From NCBI GenBank assembly GCA_046331425.1, contig JAXLQU010000001.1:1-64000 (forward strand): a stretch of 64,000 nucleotides of DNA. Direction: 5' to 3'. Position numbers and translations under genes: made by a program. Position 1 is the stretch's first letter. Each line of letters begins with the position of its first letter. The notes below the pieces were generated by a model. The model was not told the DNA's origin and did no database searches. It saw nothing but the letters and a program-made list of their open reading frames with translations. The stretch comes from JANNUT01 sp046331425. Lineage in GTDB: Bacteria > Acidobacteriota > Polarisedimenticolia > J045. This document shows, in pieces, positions 17,096-25,947 of this stretch.

Positions 17096-18664
17096 TCAAC
17101 CCAGACCAGGGAAAGTGCGGATCAGCTTCAAGGCGCGTGTAACCAGCGCGGCGAATCGCTCAGGACGCCAACCGCGCGGCACGCCGATCGGCATCAGGCG
17201 TTGTACCGCGATCGTTTGTCCCTCGGTGAACTTCGCGATCCCTTCTCGACCGTGGCGGCGGCCGAGGCCCGAGCGCTTGAACCCGCCCATCGGCCCTGCC
17301 ACCGAGGCCCACGCCGCTGCATACGCTTCGTTGATGTTGACCGTGCCGCACTGTAGCTGCGCTGCGATTCGTCGGGCACGGCGCACATCGCGTGACCAGA
17401 CGCTGGCGTTGAGTCCGTACGGCGACGCGTTGGCGCGGGCGATCGCCTCGTCGACGTTTCGAAACGACGAGACCGAGACCACCGGGCCGAAGGTCTCTTC
17501 GGCAAACATCGTCATCGATTCGGTCACGCCGGTGAGGATCGTTGGCTCGAAGAAAAACGGCAGGATCTCCGGCCGTGCGCGGCCACCGGCTCGAACGACC
17601 GCCCCCTTGGTCACAGCATCCGAAACATGTTCCACCGTGCGCGCGAGTTGGCGTGCCGAGATCAGAGGCCCGATGTCGCCGTCCCAGCCCAGCGCCGTAC
17701 AGGGCACCAACGCACGCGTTCGTTCGACGAATGAGGCGATGAACCTCTCATACAGACTCTCGTGCACCATCAGCCGTTCGATCGAGATGCACAACTGACC
17801 GGCCGATGGGAAGCAGCCGCGCACGGCACCATCGACCGCCGCTTCGAGGTTGGCATCGGGTAGCACCAACATCGCGTTCTTGCCGCCGAGTTCGAGCGAG
17901 CAGCCGATCAAGTGTTCGGCAGCCTCGCGCGCGACCACCACACCGGTAGCCGTCGATCCGGTGAATTGCACGAAGTCGGCGCCGGCAATGATCGAGGGCC
18001 CGAGATCCGGCCCGTCTGCACACAATGCCAACATCAGGTCGTGCGGCAGTCCGGCCTCGATCAGCATGTCGATCGCCCACAACAACGTCACCGGCGTCAA
18101 CAGATCGGGCTTGGCCAGCACCGCGTTTCCGGCCAAGAGGGCGGGAAGCGCGTCGGTGATTCCCATCGAGAGCGGGTAGTTCCACGGCGAGATGATCGCG
18201 ACGATCCCTTTGGGGTGGCGCCGCTCCCAGGCGCGCGTGACGAGGGGAAAGGCGCCGCGTCGCCGTTTCGGGGCCAGATAGTGCGCGGCATTGAGCGCGT
18301 AGTGCCGCGCCACGAGGGCCGAGTCGATCAACTCTTCGAACGCTTGTGCCCGCGTCTTGCCCGCTTCGAGCTGCACCAGGTCGAGCGCCTGAGCTTGTCG
18401 CCGCAGCAACAGATCGTGGAATCGCAACAAGACCTGCGCGCGCGCCGCGAGAGGTTGCGCGGCCCACGCATGCTGCGCGCGGCGCAGTCGCATCAGCGCG
18501 GACCCGACGTCCTTGCGTGTGGCACGCGGTACCGCAGCGACGAAGTCGCCCGTCAGCGGCGACGTGACACACACAGTGTCGGCGCCAGGGGTACTGCAGG
18601 TGTGAAGCAGCAAACGAGGCAGTGCCGCCTCGAGCCAGCCGGGCAGAGCGTTCTGCATGGCCAC
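17096..18664 (-). CDS. NAD(P)-dependent aldehyde dehydrogenase family protein
   Basis: A 522-residue ALDH. It carries the proton-relay Asn in ISPWNYP, the dinucleotide loop FTGSTATG, the general-base Glu in LELGGKN, the catalytic Cys292 in GQLCIS, and EETFGPVVSV with the cofactor-ribose Glu. Length and motifs match the succinate-semialdehyde or general aldehyde dehydrogenase branch, but the substrate cannot be assigned. The frame opens at GTG 18664 with an ATG two codons later (18656-18658); neither has a strong ribosome binding site. The gene stands alone and is divergent from the secreted protein at 18810. Confidence 0.9.
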   Translation of the reverse strand: MAMQNALPGWLEAALPRLLLHTCSTPGADTVCVTSPLTGDFVAAVPRATRKDVGSALMRLRRAQHAWAAQPLAARAQVLLRFHDLLLRRQAQALDLVQLEAGKTRAQAFEELIDSALVARHYALNAAHYLAPKRRRGAFPLVTRAWERRHPKGIVAIISPWNYPLSMGITDALPALLAGNAVLAKPDLLTPVTLLWAIDMLIEAGLPHDLMLALCADGPDLGPSIIAGADFVQFTGSTATGVVVAREAAEHLIGCSLELGGKNAMLVLPDANLEAAVDGAVRGCFPSAGQLCISIERLMVHESLYERFIASFVERTRALVPCTALGWDGDIGPLISARQLARTVEHVSDAVTKGAVVRAGGRARPEILPFFFEPTILTGVTESMTMFAEETFGPVVSVSSFRNVDEAIARANASPYGLNASVWSRDVRRARRIAAQLQCGTVNINEAYAAAWASVAGPMGGFKRSGLGRRHGREGIAKFTEGQTIAVQRLMPIGVPRGWRPERFAALVTRALKLIRTFPGLG

Positions 18665-18809
18665 GGAGTCTAACGCCCGCGGCGTGCGAATGGACCGACA
18701 ACGATCAGGGTGCCGCGATCGCTGCCCGATCTTCCGCTCGCTTTGAAACCTCGCTGTTCTGGTTCATGCTTCTGCCCCTCGACACGATGATTGAATGCGG
18801 GAGGGGTCG

Positions 18810-19682
18810 ATGAGTCGATGGCGCGCAGCGATCTGGTTGATCCTATCGATTCTGTTCACGGTCCCAACCACGGCCGAGATTCCCCCGCGGATCAATGTCC
18901 CGCTCAATCACTTCTTCCTGGTTCTACCGGCACCGACATTCGATGTCCTGGCCGCCTCGTACGAGTGGCGCACGTTGGTACAGGTCGAGCAACGCACCAC
19001 CACCGCCGATGGTGAATCGTGGACCGGACTTTATCTGTACCTCGACAACGGCTATCTCGAGCTACTGCGCGATGGCGCCGTCAACATGAAGGCCGGTACG
19101 ATCGGACTGGCGGTCAGCGTCGATCTGCTGTCCGAGCTCGAGACGGCCAACACGCGGCTCAAACCACTCTGGCCAAGTGTGCAGCGCGCGACACGCAAGA
19201 AGCAGTTGGGCGACAGCGAGACGCCGTGGTTCGACATGCTGTATTCCAGCGCCGACGAACTCGGCATCGGCTTGCCGGTGTGGGTCATGGCTTATCGCCA
19301 GGAGTTCTTTCGAGCGCAGGGAGTGGACGTCCCCGATGGCGCGCCGCTCACGGTGCGCGACTTCGAGCGACTCGCGCCGTCGCAGGCCGCGGCCAAGTGC
19401 AGTCGCATTCGGACGATTCGCCTCAGCGCGAGCTCCGCGTCGGTCGACGGACTAGGTCGCTGGTTGACGGCGCTGGGATGGAGTGCCACGCGTTCGTTGA
19501 CCTCGGCCGACTACACGCAGGCTGGAATCACGATCTCTTTGATCAGCAGCAAGCCTGATGCAACCCCACGGCTGATGGATACCACCTGGAGCTGTACCAC
19601 CCAAGCGCTGAAAGACTCGCAACCAGCGCCCGGTTTGCGGGTTACGGAGCGAGAAGGTTCGGTGACGTGGCAGTTTCCGTAG
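18810..19682 (+). CDS. Secreted DUF5829-like protein
   Basis: A 290-residue protein with signal peptide MSRWRAAIWLILSILFTVPT. The ATG at 18810 follows GGGAGG by 5 bases and is preferred to the longer frame. The mature N-terminus INVPLNHFFLVLPAPTFDVL and the later WTGLYLYLDNGYLELL resemble DUF5829, a glyoxalase-fold family of unknown activity; this assignment is from memory of the pattern. Its last 16 bases overlap the next gene, which implies translational coupling to the phosphodiesterase lipoprotein. A periplasmic role is likely. Confidence 0.72.
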   Translation: MSRWRAAIWLILSILFTVPTTAEIPPRINVPLNHFFLVLPAPTFDVLAASYEWRTLVQVEQRTTTADGESWTGLYLYLDNGYLELLRDGAVNMKAGTIGLAVSVDLLSELETANTRLKPLWPSVQRATRKKQLGDSETPWFDMLYSSADELGIGLPVWVMAYRQEFFRAQGVDVPDGAPLTVRDFERLAPSQAAAKCSRIRTIRLSASSASVDGLGRWLTALGWSATRSLTSADYTQAGITISLISSKPDATPRLMDTTWSCTTQALKDSQPAPGLRVTEREGSVTWQFP

Positions 19683-21550
19683 CGCAACGGGTACAGGTGT
19701 TGCTGGCGCTGACGCTTGCTGCGGCCTGCGCGCGCACCTCGGATCGCTCGACAACCGGGGCTACCACCGCGCCGCTGATCGTGATCGGACTGGACGGCGC
19801 CGATTGGCAGTTCATCGATCGCCTCGTCGCTGCCGGCGGCATGCCGCGCTTGGCTCAACTGATGCGCGAGGGTCAAAGCGGTGTGCTGGTGACGCAGCAT
19901 CCCCCGCTGTCGCCGTTGGTTTGGACCACGATGCTCACCGGCAAAAGTCCGTTGGAGCATGGCGTACTCGACTTCACGCGCTTCCACCCACGCAGCCGTA
20001 CGCGAGAACCGATCACCTCCGATGAACGTCGCGTGCCTGCCGTCTGGAACATGCTCGACAGCCAGCAACTGACGTCGGCTGTGTTCGGCATGTGGGCCAC
20101 CTACCCGGCGGAAGCGATCGACGGTGTGATCGTGAGCGATCGGCTGTATTCGTTTCAGCAACGCGATGCTGTCGCCCCCGCGAACTCCGTGTTTCCCGCG
20201 AGCGAGCAGGCGCCGGCGCTCGAGGTACTGGCGCGAACCGAGCAAGCGATCGACGCGCGAGTTCTGCAACGTTACTTGCCTTGGGTGAGTTCTGCCGAGA
20301 AAGATCCTTTGGTTGGCGAGCTACGCCGAGTCCTGGTGCAGACCGAGGTATACGACGCACTCGCGCGCGAGGCGCTACGTCAGCGACGCGATGCACTCAC
20401 AGTGGTCTACTTTCAAGGCACCGATGAGATCGGCCACCTGTTCGCCAGTTTCGTCTCACCGCGTCCTGCGTGGATCGACGACGCGCCGTTTGCCCGCTAT
20501 GCCGGTGTCGTCGAGCGCTACTACAACGAGATCGACACGCGGCTCGGCGTTTATCGGCAACTCGCTGCGCAGCGTGGCGCACGCTTGCTGGTGGTTTCCG
20601 ATCATGGCTTTCGATGGGGCGACGATCGCCCTCGGCAAGCTGGGATGGCGCGCGCCGCAACGGCAGCGCAATGGCACCGCGACGACGGCATCTGGCTGTT
20701 GTGGGGTGATGCGATCCAGGCCGCACCGCGCGCCGTTACCAAGTCGCGTGTCGATCAGGTCTGCGCGACGATTCTGGCGCTACTGAATCTTCCTGCGGGG
20801 ATCGGTTTGGCCGGGCCGCCGTTGGCGTCGATTCCTGACGCGTCGGCGCCACCCGTCGATTACGGCGCGCTGTATCGACCGGCGCCCGCGGTCGATGCAT
20901 CCATAGCCGACGAGCGTGTCGAGCAATTGCGGTCGCTCGGTTACGTTGGCAGCAGCGAACCCTCGCGTGCGACCTCGCGCGACAGCGATCAGCCGACGCG
21001 TACCGCCGGCTCGTTCAGCAACGAAGCGCTGATCCTGCGCGCTGCAGGTCGCATCGACGAAGCACAGGCGGCGCTGGAACACGCGCTCGAGCGCGACCCG
21101 CAGCATGCGGCGTCGCTGTGGAATCTCAGTGACCTGTTGGCGAGCGCCGGGAAGGACCCGGCGCGCAGCGACCGACTTTTGCTCCAGGCGTTGGAATCGG
21201 GACTGTCGGAAGGCGTGCCCTACGTGTTGGCGCGCTCGGCCACCGTGCGCAAGCTCGGCGACACGGCGCGGGCCGCGGCGCTGCTCGAGGGCGCGTTGCA
21301 GCGTGCGCCCGAGTCCGCACCGCTCTATCTCTACCGAGCGCGGCTACGCTCGGAAGCCCAAGACTGTCGCGGGGCGCTTGATGACGCGCTCACCGCGCAG
21401 CGTTGGGCGCCTGGCGAAGCGACCGCTTATGCACTGGCGGGTGTTTCGCGGCTATGTCTGGGGGATCAGCCCGGTGCACGCCGCGAGTTTGCGCGCTCCT
21501 TACAACTGGACCCGGACCAACCGAAGATTCGAGCGATTCTAGATCGATAG
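19667..21550 (+). CDS. Type I phosphodiesterase/nucleotide pyrophosphatase-fold lipoprotein with TPR tail
   Basis: A 627-residue lipoprotein: the GTG-initiated head ends in LAAACA, a lipobox. Residues ~35-410 form an alkaline phosphatase superfamily domain with IGLDGADW (metal Asp), WTTMLTGKSPLEHGV (Thr nucleophile region), FQGTDEIGHLF and VSDHGFRWG (metal Asp and His). The last ~170 residues are TPR-like (NEALILRAAGRIDEA and similar units). Such proteins hydrolyse phosphodiesters or transfer phosphate-linked groups in the periplasm; the substrate is unknown. It overlaps the preceding DUF5829-like gene by 16 bases. Confidence 0.87.
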   Translation: MAVSVAQRVQVLLALTLAAACARTSDRSTTGATTAPLIVIGLDGADWQFIDRLVAAGGMPRLAQLMREGQSGVLVTQHPPLSPLVWTTMLTGKSPLEHGVLDFTRFHPRSRTREPITSDERRVPAVWNMLDSQQLTSAVFGMWATYPAEAIDGVIVSDRLYSFQQRDAVAPANSVFPASEQAPALEVLARTEQAIDARVLQRYLPWVSSAEKDPLVGELRRVLVQTEVYDALAREALRQRRDALTVVYFQGTDEIGHLFASFVSPRPAWIDDAPFARYAGVVERYYNEIDTRLGVYRQLAAQRGARLLVVSDHGFRWGDDRPRQAGMARAATAAQWHRDDGIWLLWGDAIQAAPRAVTKSRVDQVCATILALLNLPAGIGLAGPPLASIPDASAPPVDYGALYRPAPAVDASIADERVEQLRSLGYVGSSEPSRATSRDSDQPTRTAGSFSNEALILRAAGRIDEAQAALEHALERDPQHAASLWNLSDLLASAGKDPARSDRLLLQALESGLSEGVPYVLARSATVRKLGDTARAAALLEGALQRAPESAPLYLYRARLRSEAQDCRGALDDALTAQRWAPGEATAYALAGVSRLCLGDQPGARREFARSLQLDPDQPKIRAILDR

Positions 21551-21620
21551 CAGGCTCCTCATTTCGACGCCTGCGCGGGGTATGATCCGCCCGGGTTCAG
21601 AGCGAGACGGAGGAGAGCGA

Positions 21621-24428
21621 ATGAAACGATCGAGGATCAGCGTCGCGTGCGTCATCGGGGCCTTGTGCCTGGGGACCCTAGCGATCGCCCAAACAACCGG
21701 CGGACTTTCGGGAAAGGTTACCGACAAGGCGGGTGCGGCCATTCCCGGCGTTACCGTCGAGGCTACGAGCCCCGCGCTTCAAGGCAATCGCGCCGCGGTG
21801 ACCGACGAGCGCGGCGTGTATCGCATCTTGTTGCTGCCCCCCGGTACCTACGCGGTGAAATTCGATCTGGAAGGGTACTCACCGGTCTCCGCCACGGGCG
21901 TACCGATCAGCCTGGGGAAGGAGCGCGCGCTCAACATCAGCATGCAAGAGAACCTCAAAGAAGAGGTGACGGTGGAGGGGAGTGCCGACGAATTGGACAC
22001 CAAGTCGACCACCGTCGGACGGAACTTCGATGAAGCAGCGATCGATACGCTTCCGACGCAGCGCAACGACACGTCGGTCGTTTCCACCGTGCCGGGTACC
22101 GGAAGCGATGCCAACCCGCTCAACAAGGGGCAGGAGACGATCACAGTCTACGGTTCCAGCGGCGCTGAAAACGCGTACGTCATCGACGGTGTCAACACCA
22201 CGAACGTCGAGTACGGTTTTCAAGGCAAGCAACTCAACTTCGAGTTCATCGAATCGATCGAGGTCAAGACCGGCGGCTACGAAGCCGAGTATGGTCGCTC
22301 CACCGGTGGAATCGTCAACGTCATCACCAAGTCGGGCGGCAACGAGTTCTCCGGTGACGTCTTCGGTTACTACGACGGCGACTCGCTGCAGCGCAACGCC
22401 GACAGTACCGTATCGCAGCAAGGAACCGACGTGGGATTCACCCGCAAGGACTACGGCGCCGATGTGGGCGGCTATATCGTCAAGGACAAGCTCTGGTTCT
22501 TCGGTGCGTACGATCGGGTCGACAACAGCATTGATGTTCAGTTGCCGCCGCCGCAGGAAAGCTCGGTGGAGCTATCGAACCTCAAGCGCGACTTGGGTGC
22601 CGCCAAGCTCACCTGGCGACTCAACGACAGGCAGAACATTCAGGCCACGTTCTTCCAAGATCCGGCCGACGAGACCGGAGCGCTGCTCGACGCCAGCCAC
22701 AGCTTGAACGGCGTTCCAAGCAGCTATCTCGGTTTGACCAAGACCGGTGGTCACGATTACGGACTGCGGTACGAAGGGATCTTCGGCGGCGGATGGGTTG
22801 CCACTGCCCAGGTCTCGCGCCACGAAGATGAGAACTCGACACTGCCGGCTTCCGCCGCAGGCGATGCGATTCAATATCGCGACGTAGCCACCGACTTCTT
22901 CCAAACCGGCGGTATCGGGCTGGTGCAAGAGAAGCAGTTCAAACGGGACTTCTTCGGCGGGTCGCTGGCCTGGTATCACGGCAACCACGAAGTCAAGGGC
23001 GGCATCGAGTACGAAAAGCAAAGTGCCGACGTCGTCAAGCGCAACTCCGGCGGCCAACAGGTCGATGTGTACACGCCGGGTCCGCTCGAGGGGATCTCCA
23101 CGGTTTACGTGCATCGCTACTGGACGATTCCCACGGCAACGCTCGACAACGCTCCGGTCGATCAGCTCAACGCCTCGCCCGAGCACAAAAACACGACGCT
23201 GTATCTGCAAGATCGCTGGCAGGCCACGCCGAAGCTCTCGCTCACCTACGGGTTGCGCTATGACCGCCAGGAGATCGTCGACGCTTCGGGTGTCACGCAG
23301 ATCGACCTGAAAGACGTTGCGCCGAGACTGGGCTTCGTGTGGGATCCGAACGGCGATCAGAAGAGCCGTCTGTACGGGTCGTACGGTCGCTACTACGAGC
23401 AGATCCCGATGGATCTCGTGATCCGCTCCTTCTCCTACGAGCGACAGCCACGTATCGTCAACTTCGATCCGGTGGGTGTCGTTCCCGACCAGGCCGCATC
23501 CGATCTGGTCGAGATCAGCTCGGCGATTCTGGGCGGATTTACCGAGCCGTCCGATCCAGACTTGGAAGGGCAGTACATCAACGAGTACCTGTTAGGATAC
23601 GAACGCGAGATCGCTCCGCAATGGTCCGCCGGCGTGAAAGGGATCTATCGCGACTACGGCCAGGTGATCGAAGACTTCCTGTGTGCCGACGACGGAACGT
23701 ACTGCATTGGTAACCCCGCCGAGGGGATCATGACGCGCGTCTTCACGCTCGACTACTCGCGCACCTTCGCGGCGCCCAAGCCCGAGCGTGTGTACAAGGC
23801 GGTGCAATTCGACGTGACCAAACGGATGTCGAGCAACTGGCAGGGGATCGCGTCGTACATCTGGTCCAAGCTCGATGGCAATTTCGACGGCGAGTTCGCT
23901 CCGTTCACCAACGTCGGCGCCGACCCCAACATCTCGGCGGCGTACGACTACTACGACTTCTTCACCGATGGTGTGAACCTCGACAAGATCACCAACGATG
24001 GACCGCTCTCGAACGATCGACGGCATCAGTTCAAGGTATCGGGTACGTGGATCACGCCGGTGAAACTGGAGGTGGGGGCGTCGGCGTTCTATCGCAGCGG
24101 TACACCGCTCACGCGCTATGGATATTCCGATGCCTACGGACGCTACGAATTCTTCCTGGAAAATCGCGGGTCGGAGGGACGCAATCCATCCAACTACGAG
24201 ATCGATCTGCATCTCGGCTATCCGCTGGAAGCCGGCCGCGCGAAGTTCAACTTCTTGCTCGACATTTTCAGCTTGATCAACTCACAGAAAGCGATCGTGC
24301 TCGATCAACGTTGGGGTTTTCAGGAGGCGGACAACGGGTCGAACAGTCCCGCAAACCCGGGTTACGGAAAAGCGGTACTACGCACCTCGCCGACGGCGGT
24401 CCGACTCGGAGTTCGCGTCTCGTTCTAG
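21621..24428 (+). CDS. TonB-dependent receptor with N-terminal carboxypeptidase regulatory-like domain
   Basis: A 935-residue outer-membrane receptor. The ATG at 21621 follows GGAGGAGAGCGA and gives the signal peptide KRSRISVACVIGALCLGTLAIA. Residues ~22-105 are a carboxypeptidase D regulatory-like beta domain (GGLSGKVTDKAGAAIPGVTVEA). The plug follows, with QETITVYGSSGAENAYVIDG, then a 22-strand-type barrel ending in VRLGVRVSF with a terminal Phe as needed for BAM recognition. This family is expanded in Acidobacteriota and typically imports peptides or glycans; no ligand gene is adjacent. A hairpin just after the stop probably ends the transcript. Confidence 0.9.
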   Translation: MKRSRISVACVIGALCLGTLAIAQTTGGLSGKVTDKAGAAIPGVTVEATSPALQGNRAAVTDERGVYRILLLPPGTYAVKFDLEGYSPVSATGVPISLGKERALNISMQENLKEEVTVEGSADELDTKSTTVGRNFDEAAIDTLPTQRNDTSVVSTVPGTGSDANPLNKGQETITVYGSSGAENAYVIDGVNTTNVEYGFQGKQLNFEFIESIEVKTGGYEAEYGRSTGGIVNVITKSGGNEFSGDVFGYYDGDSLQRNADSTVSQQGTDVGFTRKDYGADVGGYIVKDKLWFFGAYDRVDNSIDVQLPPPQESSVELSNLKRDLGAAKLTWRLNDRQNIQATFFQDPADETGALLDASHSLNGVPSSYLGLTKTGGHDYGLRYEGIFGGGWVATAQVSRHEDENSTLPASAAGDAIQYRDVATDFFQTGGIGLVQEKQFKRDFFGGSLAWYHGNHEVKGGIEYEKQSADVVKRNSGGQQVDVYTPGPLEGISTVYVHRYWTIPTATLDNAPVDQLNASPEHKNTTLYLQDRWQATPKLSLTYGLRYDRQEIVDASGVTQIDLKDVAPRLGFVWDPNGDQKSRLYGSYGRYYEQIPMDLVIRSFSYERQPRIVNFDPVGVVPDQAASDLVEISSAILGGFTEPSDPDLEGQYINEYLLGYEREIAPQWSAGVKGIYRDYGQVIEDFLCADDGTYCIGNPAEGIMTRVFTLDYSRTFAAPKPERVYKAVQFDVTKRMSSNWQGIASYIWSKLDGNFDGEFAPFTNVGADPNISAAYDYYDFFTDGVNLDKITNDGPLSNDRRHQFKVSGTWITPVKLEVGASAFYRSGTPLTRYGYSDAYGRYEFFLENRGSEGRNPSNYEIDLHLGYPLEAGRAKFNFLLDIFSLINSQKAIVLDQRWGFQEADNGSNSPANPGYGKAVLRTSPTAVRLGVRVSF

Positions 24429-25121
24429 CGAATTCACCGTTACTGCGTGGGGGGTGGTCGATCGGCCGCCCCCCGCGTTTCGGATCGCAGGAACATCGAG
24501 GATCCTCGTCCCCGCGTTCGTTGATTCCACCGCTTCCGTCAAGGCCGCGAGCATCTGTCTATGGGTGACCAGACCGAGTCGTTGCGCTGTCTGGCGCCAC
24601 CCCGGAATCAAGCGCGCCATCGCGTAAAGCGGGAGCAACGCGAGCGGCCAGCGATGCCCTGGTCCCAACACGTACCACGGACGCAGCACCGTGGCAGTCA
24701 ACCCACTGTCACGCAGAATCGCTTCACCGGCCTGACGCGCCGCGACATACGAGTGCATCAACGGCGCCGGGTGCGCCACGCTGACATACACGAAGCGGCG
24801 CGCCCGTGCGCGTACGGCAGCCTCCACCGACGCACGCACGGAAGGAAGATCGATGCTCAGAAATTCCGCTGCCTTGGCCGGGCTCGGATGCGGCACGCCG
24901 ACGAGATGCACGAACACGCAGCCGCGCGGCACGAGCGGCGCATAGCTCGCCGCATCGAGAGCATTGCCGACCACGACGCGGCTCCCCTCGGGAATGCGCC
25001 GTTCGGAACCTCGACGAGCCAGCGCGTACACGCGATGGCCGCGCGCCACCAGGCGCTCGCCCAAGGGTCGACCGAGATAGCCGGTGCTTCCAGCGATAAA
25101 CACGTCAAACAGAAGTTTCAT
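24378..25121 (-). CDS. NAD(P)-binding Rossmann-fold protein (NmrA/atypical SDR type)
   Basis: About 247 residues from ATG 25119-25121. The start MKLLFDVFIAGSTGYLGRPL holds a GxxGxxG dinucleotide loop of the atypical SDR type, and FVYVSVAHP with a later YVAARQAGE fits NmrA/SDR-a members that lack the full YxxxK pair. The upstream part of the open frame is Arg-rich with no domain and is not part of the gene. The final ~20 residues overlap the 3' end of the TonB receptor gene tail to tail by 51 bp, and the receptor's terminator hairpin lies within this coding region. Substrate unknown. Confidence 0.8.
   Translation of the reverse strand: MKLLFDVFIAGSTGYLGRPLGERLVARGHRVYALARRGSERRIPEGSRVVVGNALDAASYAPLVPRGCVFVHLVGVPHPSPAKAAEFLSIDLPSVRASVEAAVRARARRFVYVSVAHPAPLMHSYVAARQAGEAILRDSGLTATVLRPWYVLGPGHRWPLALLPLYAMARLIPGWRQTAQRLGLVTHRQMLAALTEAVESTNAGTRILDVPAIRNAGGGRSTTPHAVTVNSLERDANSESDRRRRGA
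24446..24477 (+). terminator. Probable terminator of the TonB receptor gene
   Basis: A 12-bp stem (two G-U pairs) with an 8-base loop begins 18 bases after the receptor stop and is followed by TTT. It lies inside the coding region of the convergent Rossmann-fold gene. Confidence 0.6.
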
Positions 25122-25240
25122 CGATAGAAGTACGCCCCGGCGGTGGAAGCGGATTCGACGGAGAGCAAAACGAACGGTGGCGACGAGGCGCCCGTGTTGC
25201 CGCGATCGCCGTCGCGGCGCTCGATCGCAACAGCAGAGAG

Positions 25241-25864
25241 TCAGCGGTAGCGCGCCATCCAACGCGCCAAGCGCTCGCCCTCGTGCCCGGCCTCGCGACG
25301 CAACCCGGCGATCACACCTTCGCGATCGGCCCGATCGCGGTTTTGCCCCAGCTTGACCTTTCCCTCGAGTCGATCCACCGGAACTTCGAACGCCACGATC
25401 GCGGGAACAAGTTGCCGCATGGTTTCCGGTGACGCTTCGTCGAACGACCACGGCTCAGCGCGAGGCTGTTCGTAGCGCTCAACCAAACGCCGAAGCATCG
25501 CGCTCACGGTGGCCGCATCCTCGATCACGCGCGGTGTTCCATAGGCATGCACCACCACATAGTTCCAGGTCGGTACCGTGTCGCGATCGCGATACCAGGC
25601 CGGCGAGATGTAGCCATGCGGCCCCTGAAAGACGACAAGGGCAGGGCAACCCTGTTCAACCGCGCGCGCGAGCGGATTGGCGCGCGCCAGGTGAGCGATC
25701 AGCGTCCCGTTCGGGCCACGCTGCGGGTCGAACATGAACGGCAGATGCACGCCGATCGGTGCGGCATCGATTTGTGAGACGGTGAGCAGTCCGAAGCCCT
25801 CTGTTTCGATGATCTCTCGAAGCACCGCTGGTTGGTCTTCGCGCGAATTACCGGGGATGTACAT
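25241..25864 (-). CDS. FMN-binding PaiB-family protein
   Basis: A 207-residue protein of the PaiB family (FMN-binding negative regulator type). The start at MYIPGNS matches the usual PaiB opening better than the longer frame. Family features include ETEGFGLLTV, PIGVHLPF, LIAHLARANPL, VVFQGPHGYISPAWY and VPTWNYVVVHAYG, which form the split-barrel flavin site. The C-terminal LEGKVKLGQNR also fits. In Bacillus PaiB is linked to sporulation and protease gene control; here it may act as a flavin or polyamine-related detoxification protein, which remains inference. Confidence 0.9.
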   Translation of the reverse strand: MYIPGNSREDQPAVLREIIETEGFGLLTVSQIDAAPIGVHLPFMFDPQRGPNGTLIAHLARANPLARAVEQGCPALVVFQGPHGYISPAWYRDRDTVPTWNYVVVHAYGTPRVIEDAATVSAMLRRLVERYEQPRAEPWSFDEASPETMRQLVPAIVAFEVPVDRLEGKVKLGQNRDRADREGVIAGLRREAGHEGERLARWMARYR

Positions 25865-25896
25865 GTCGCAGAGGATACCGAGGGGCGACACAAAAA

Positions 25897-25920
25897 GGGC
25901 CGCGGCAGTAGCCGCGGCCC
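25897..25920 (-). terminator. Strong intrinsic terminator of the metallopeptidase gene
   Basis: A perfect 10-bp GC stem (GGGCCGCGGC) with a 4-base loop is followed on the minus strand by TTTTTG, 27 bases past the metallopeptidase stop. Confidence 0.9.
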
Positions 25921-25947
25921 AGGGAAAAGACTCGATGTGGCTGCGGC

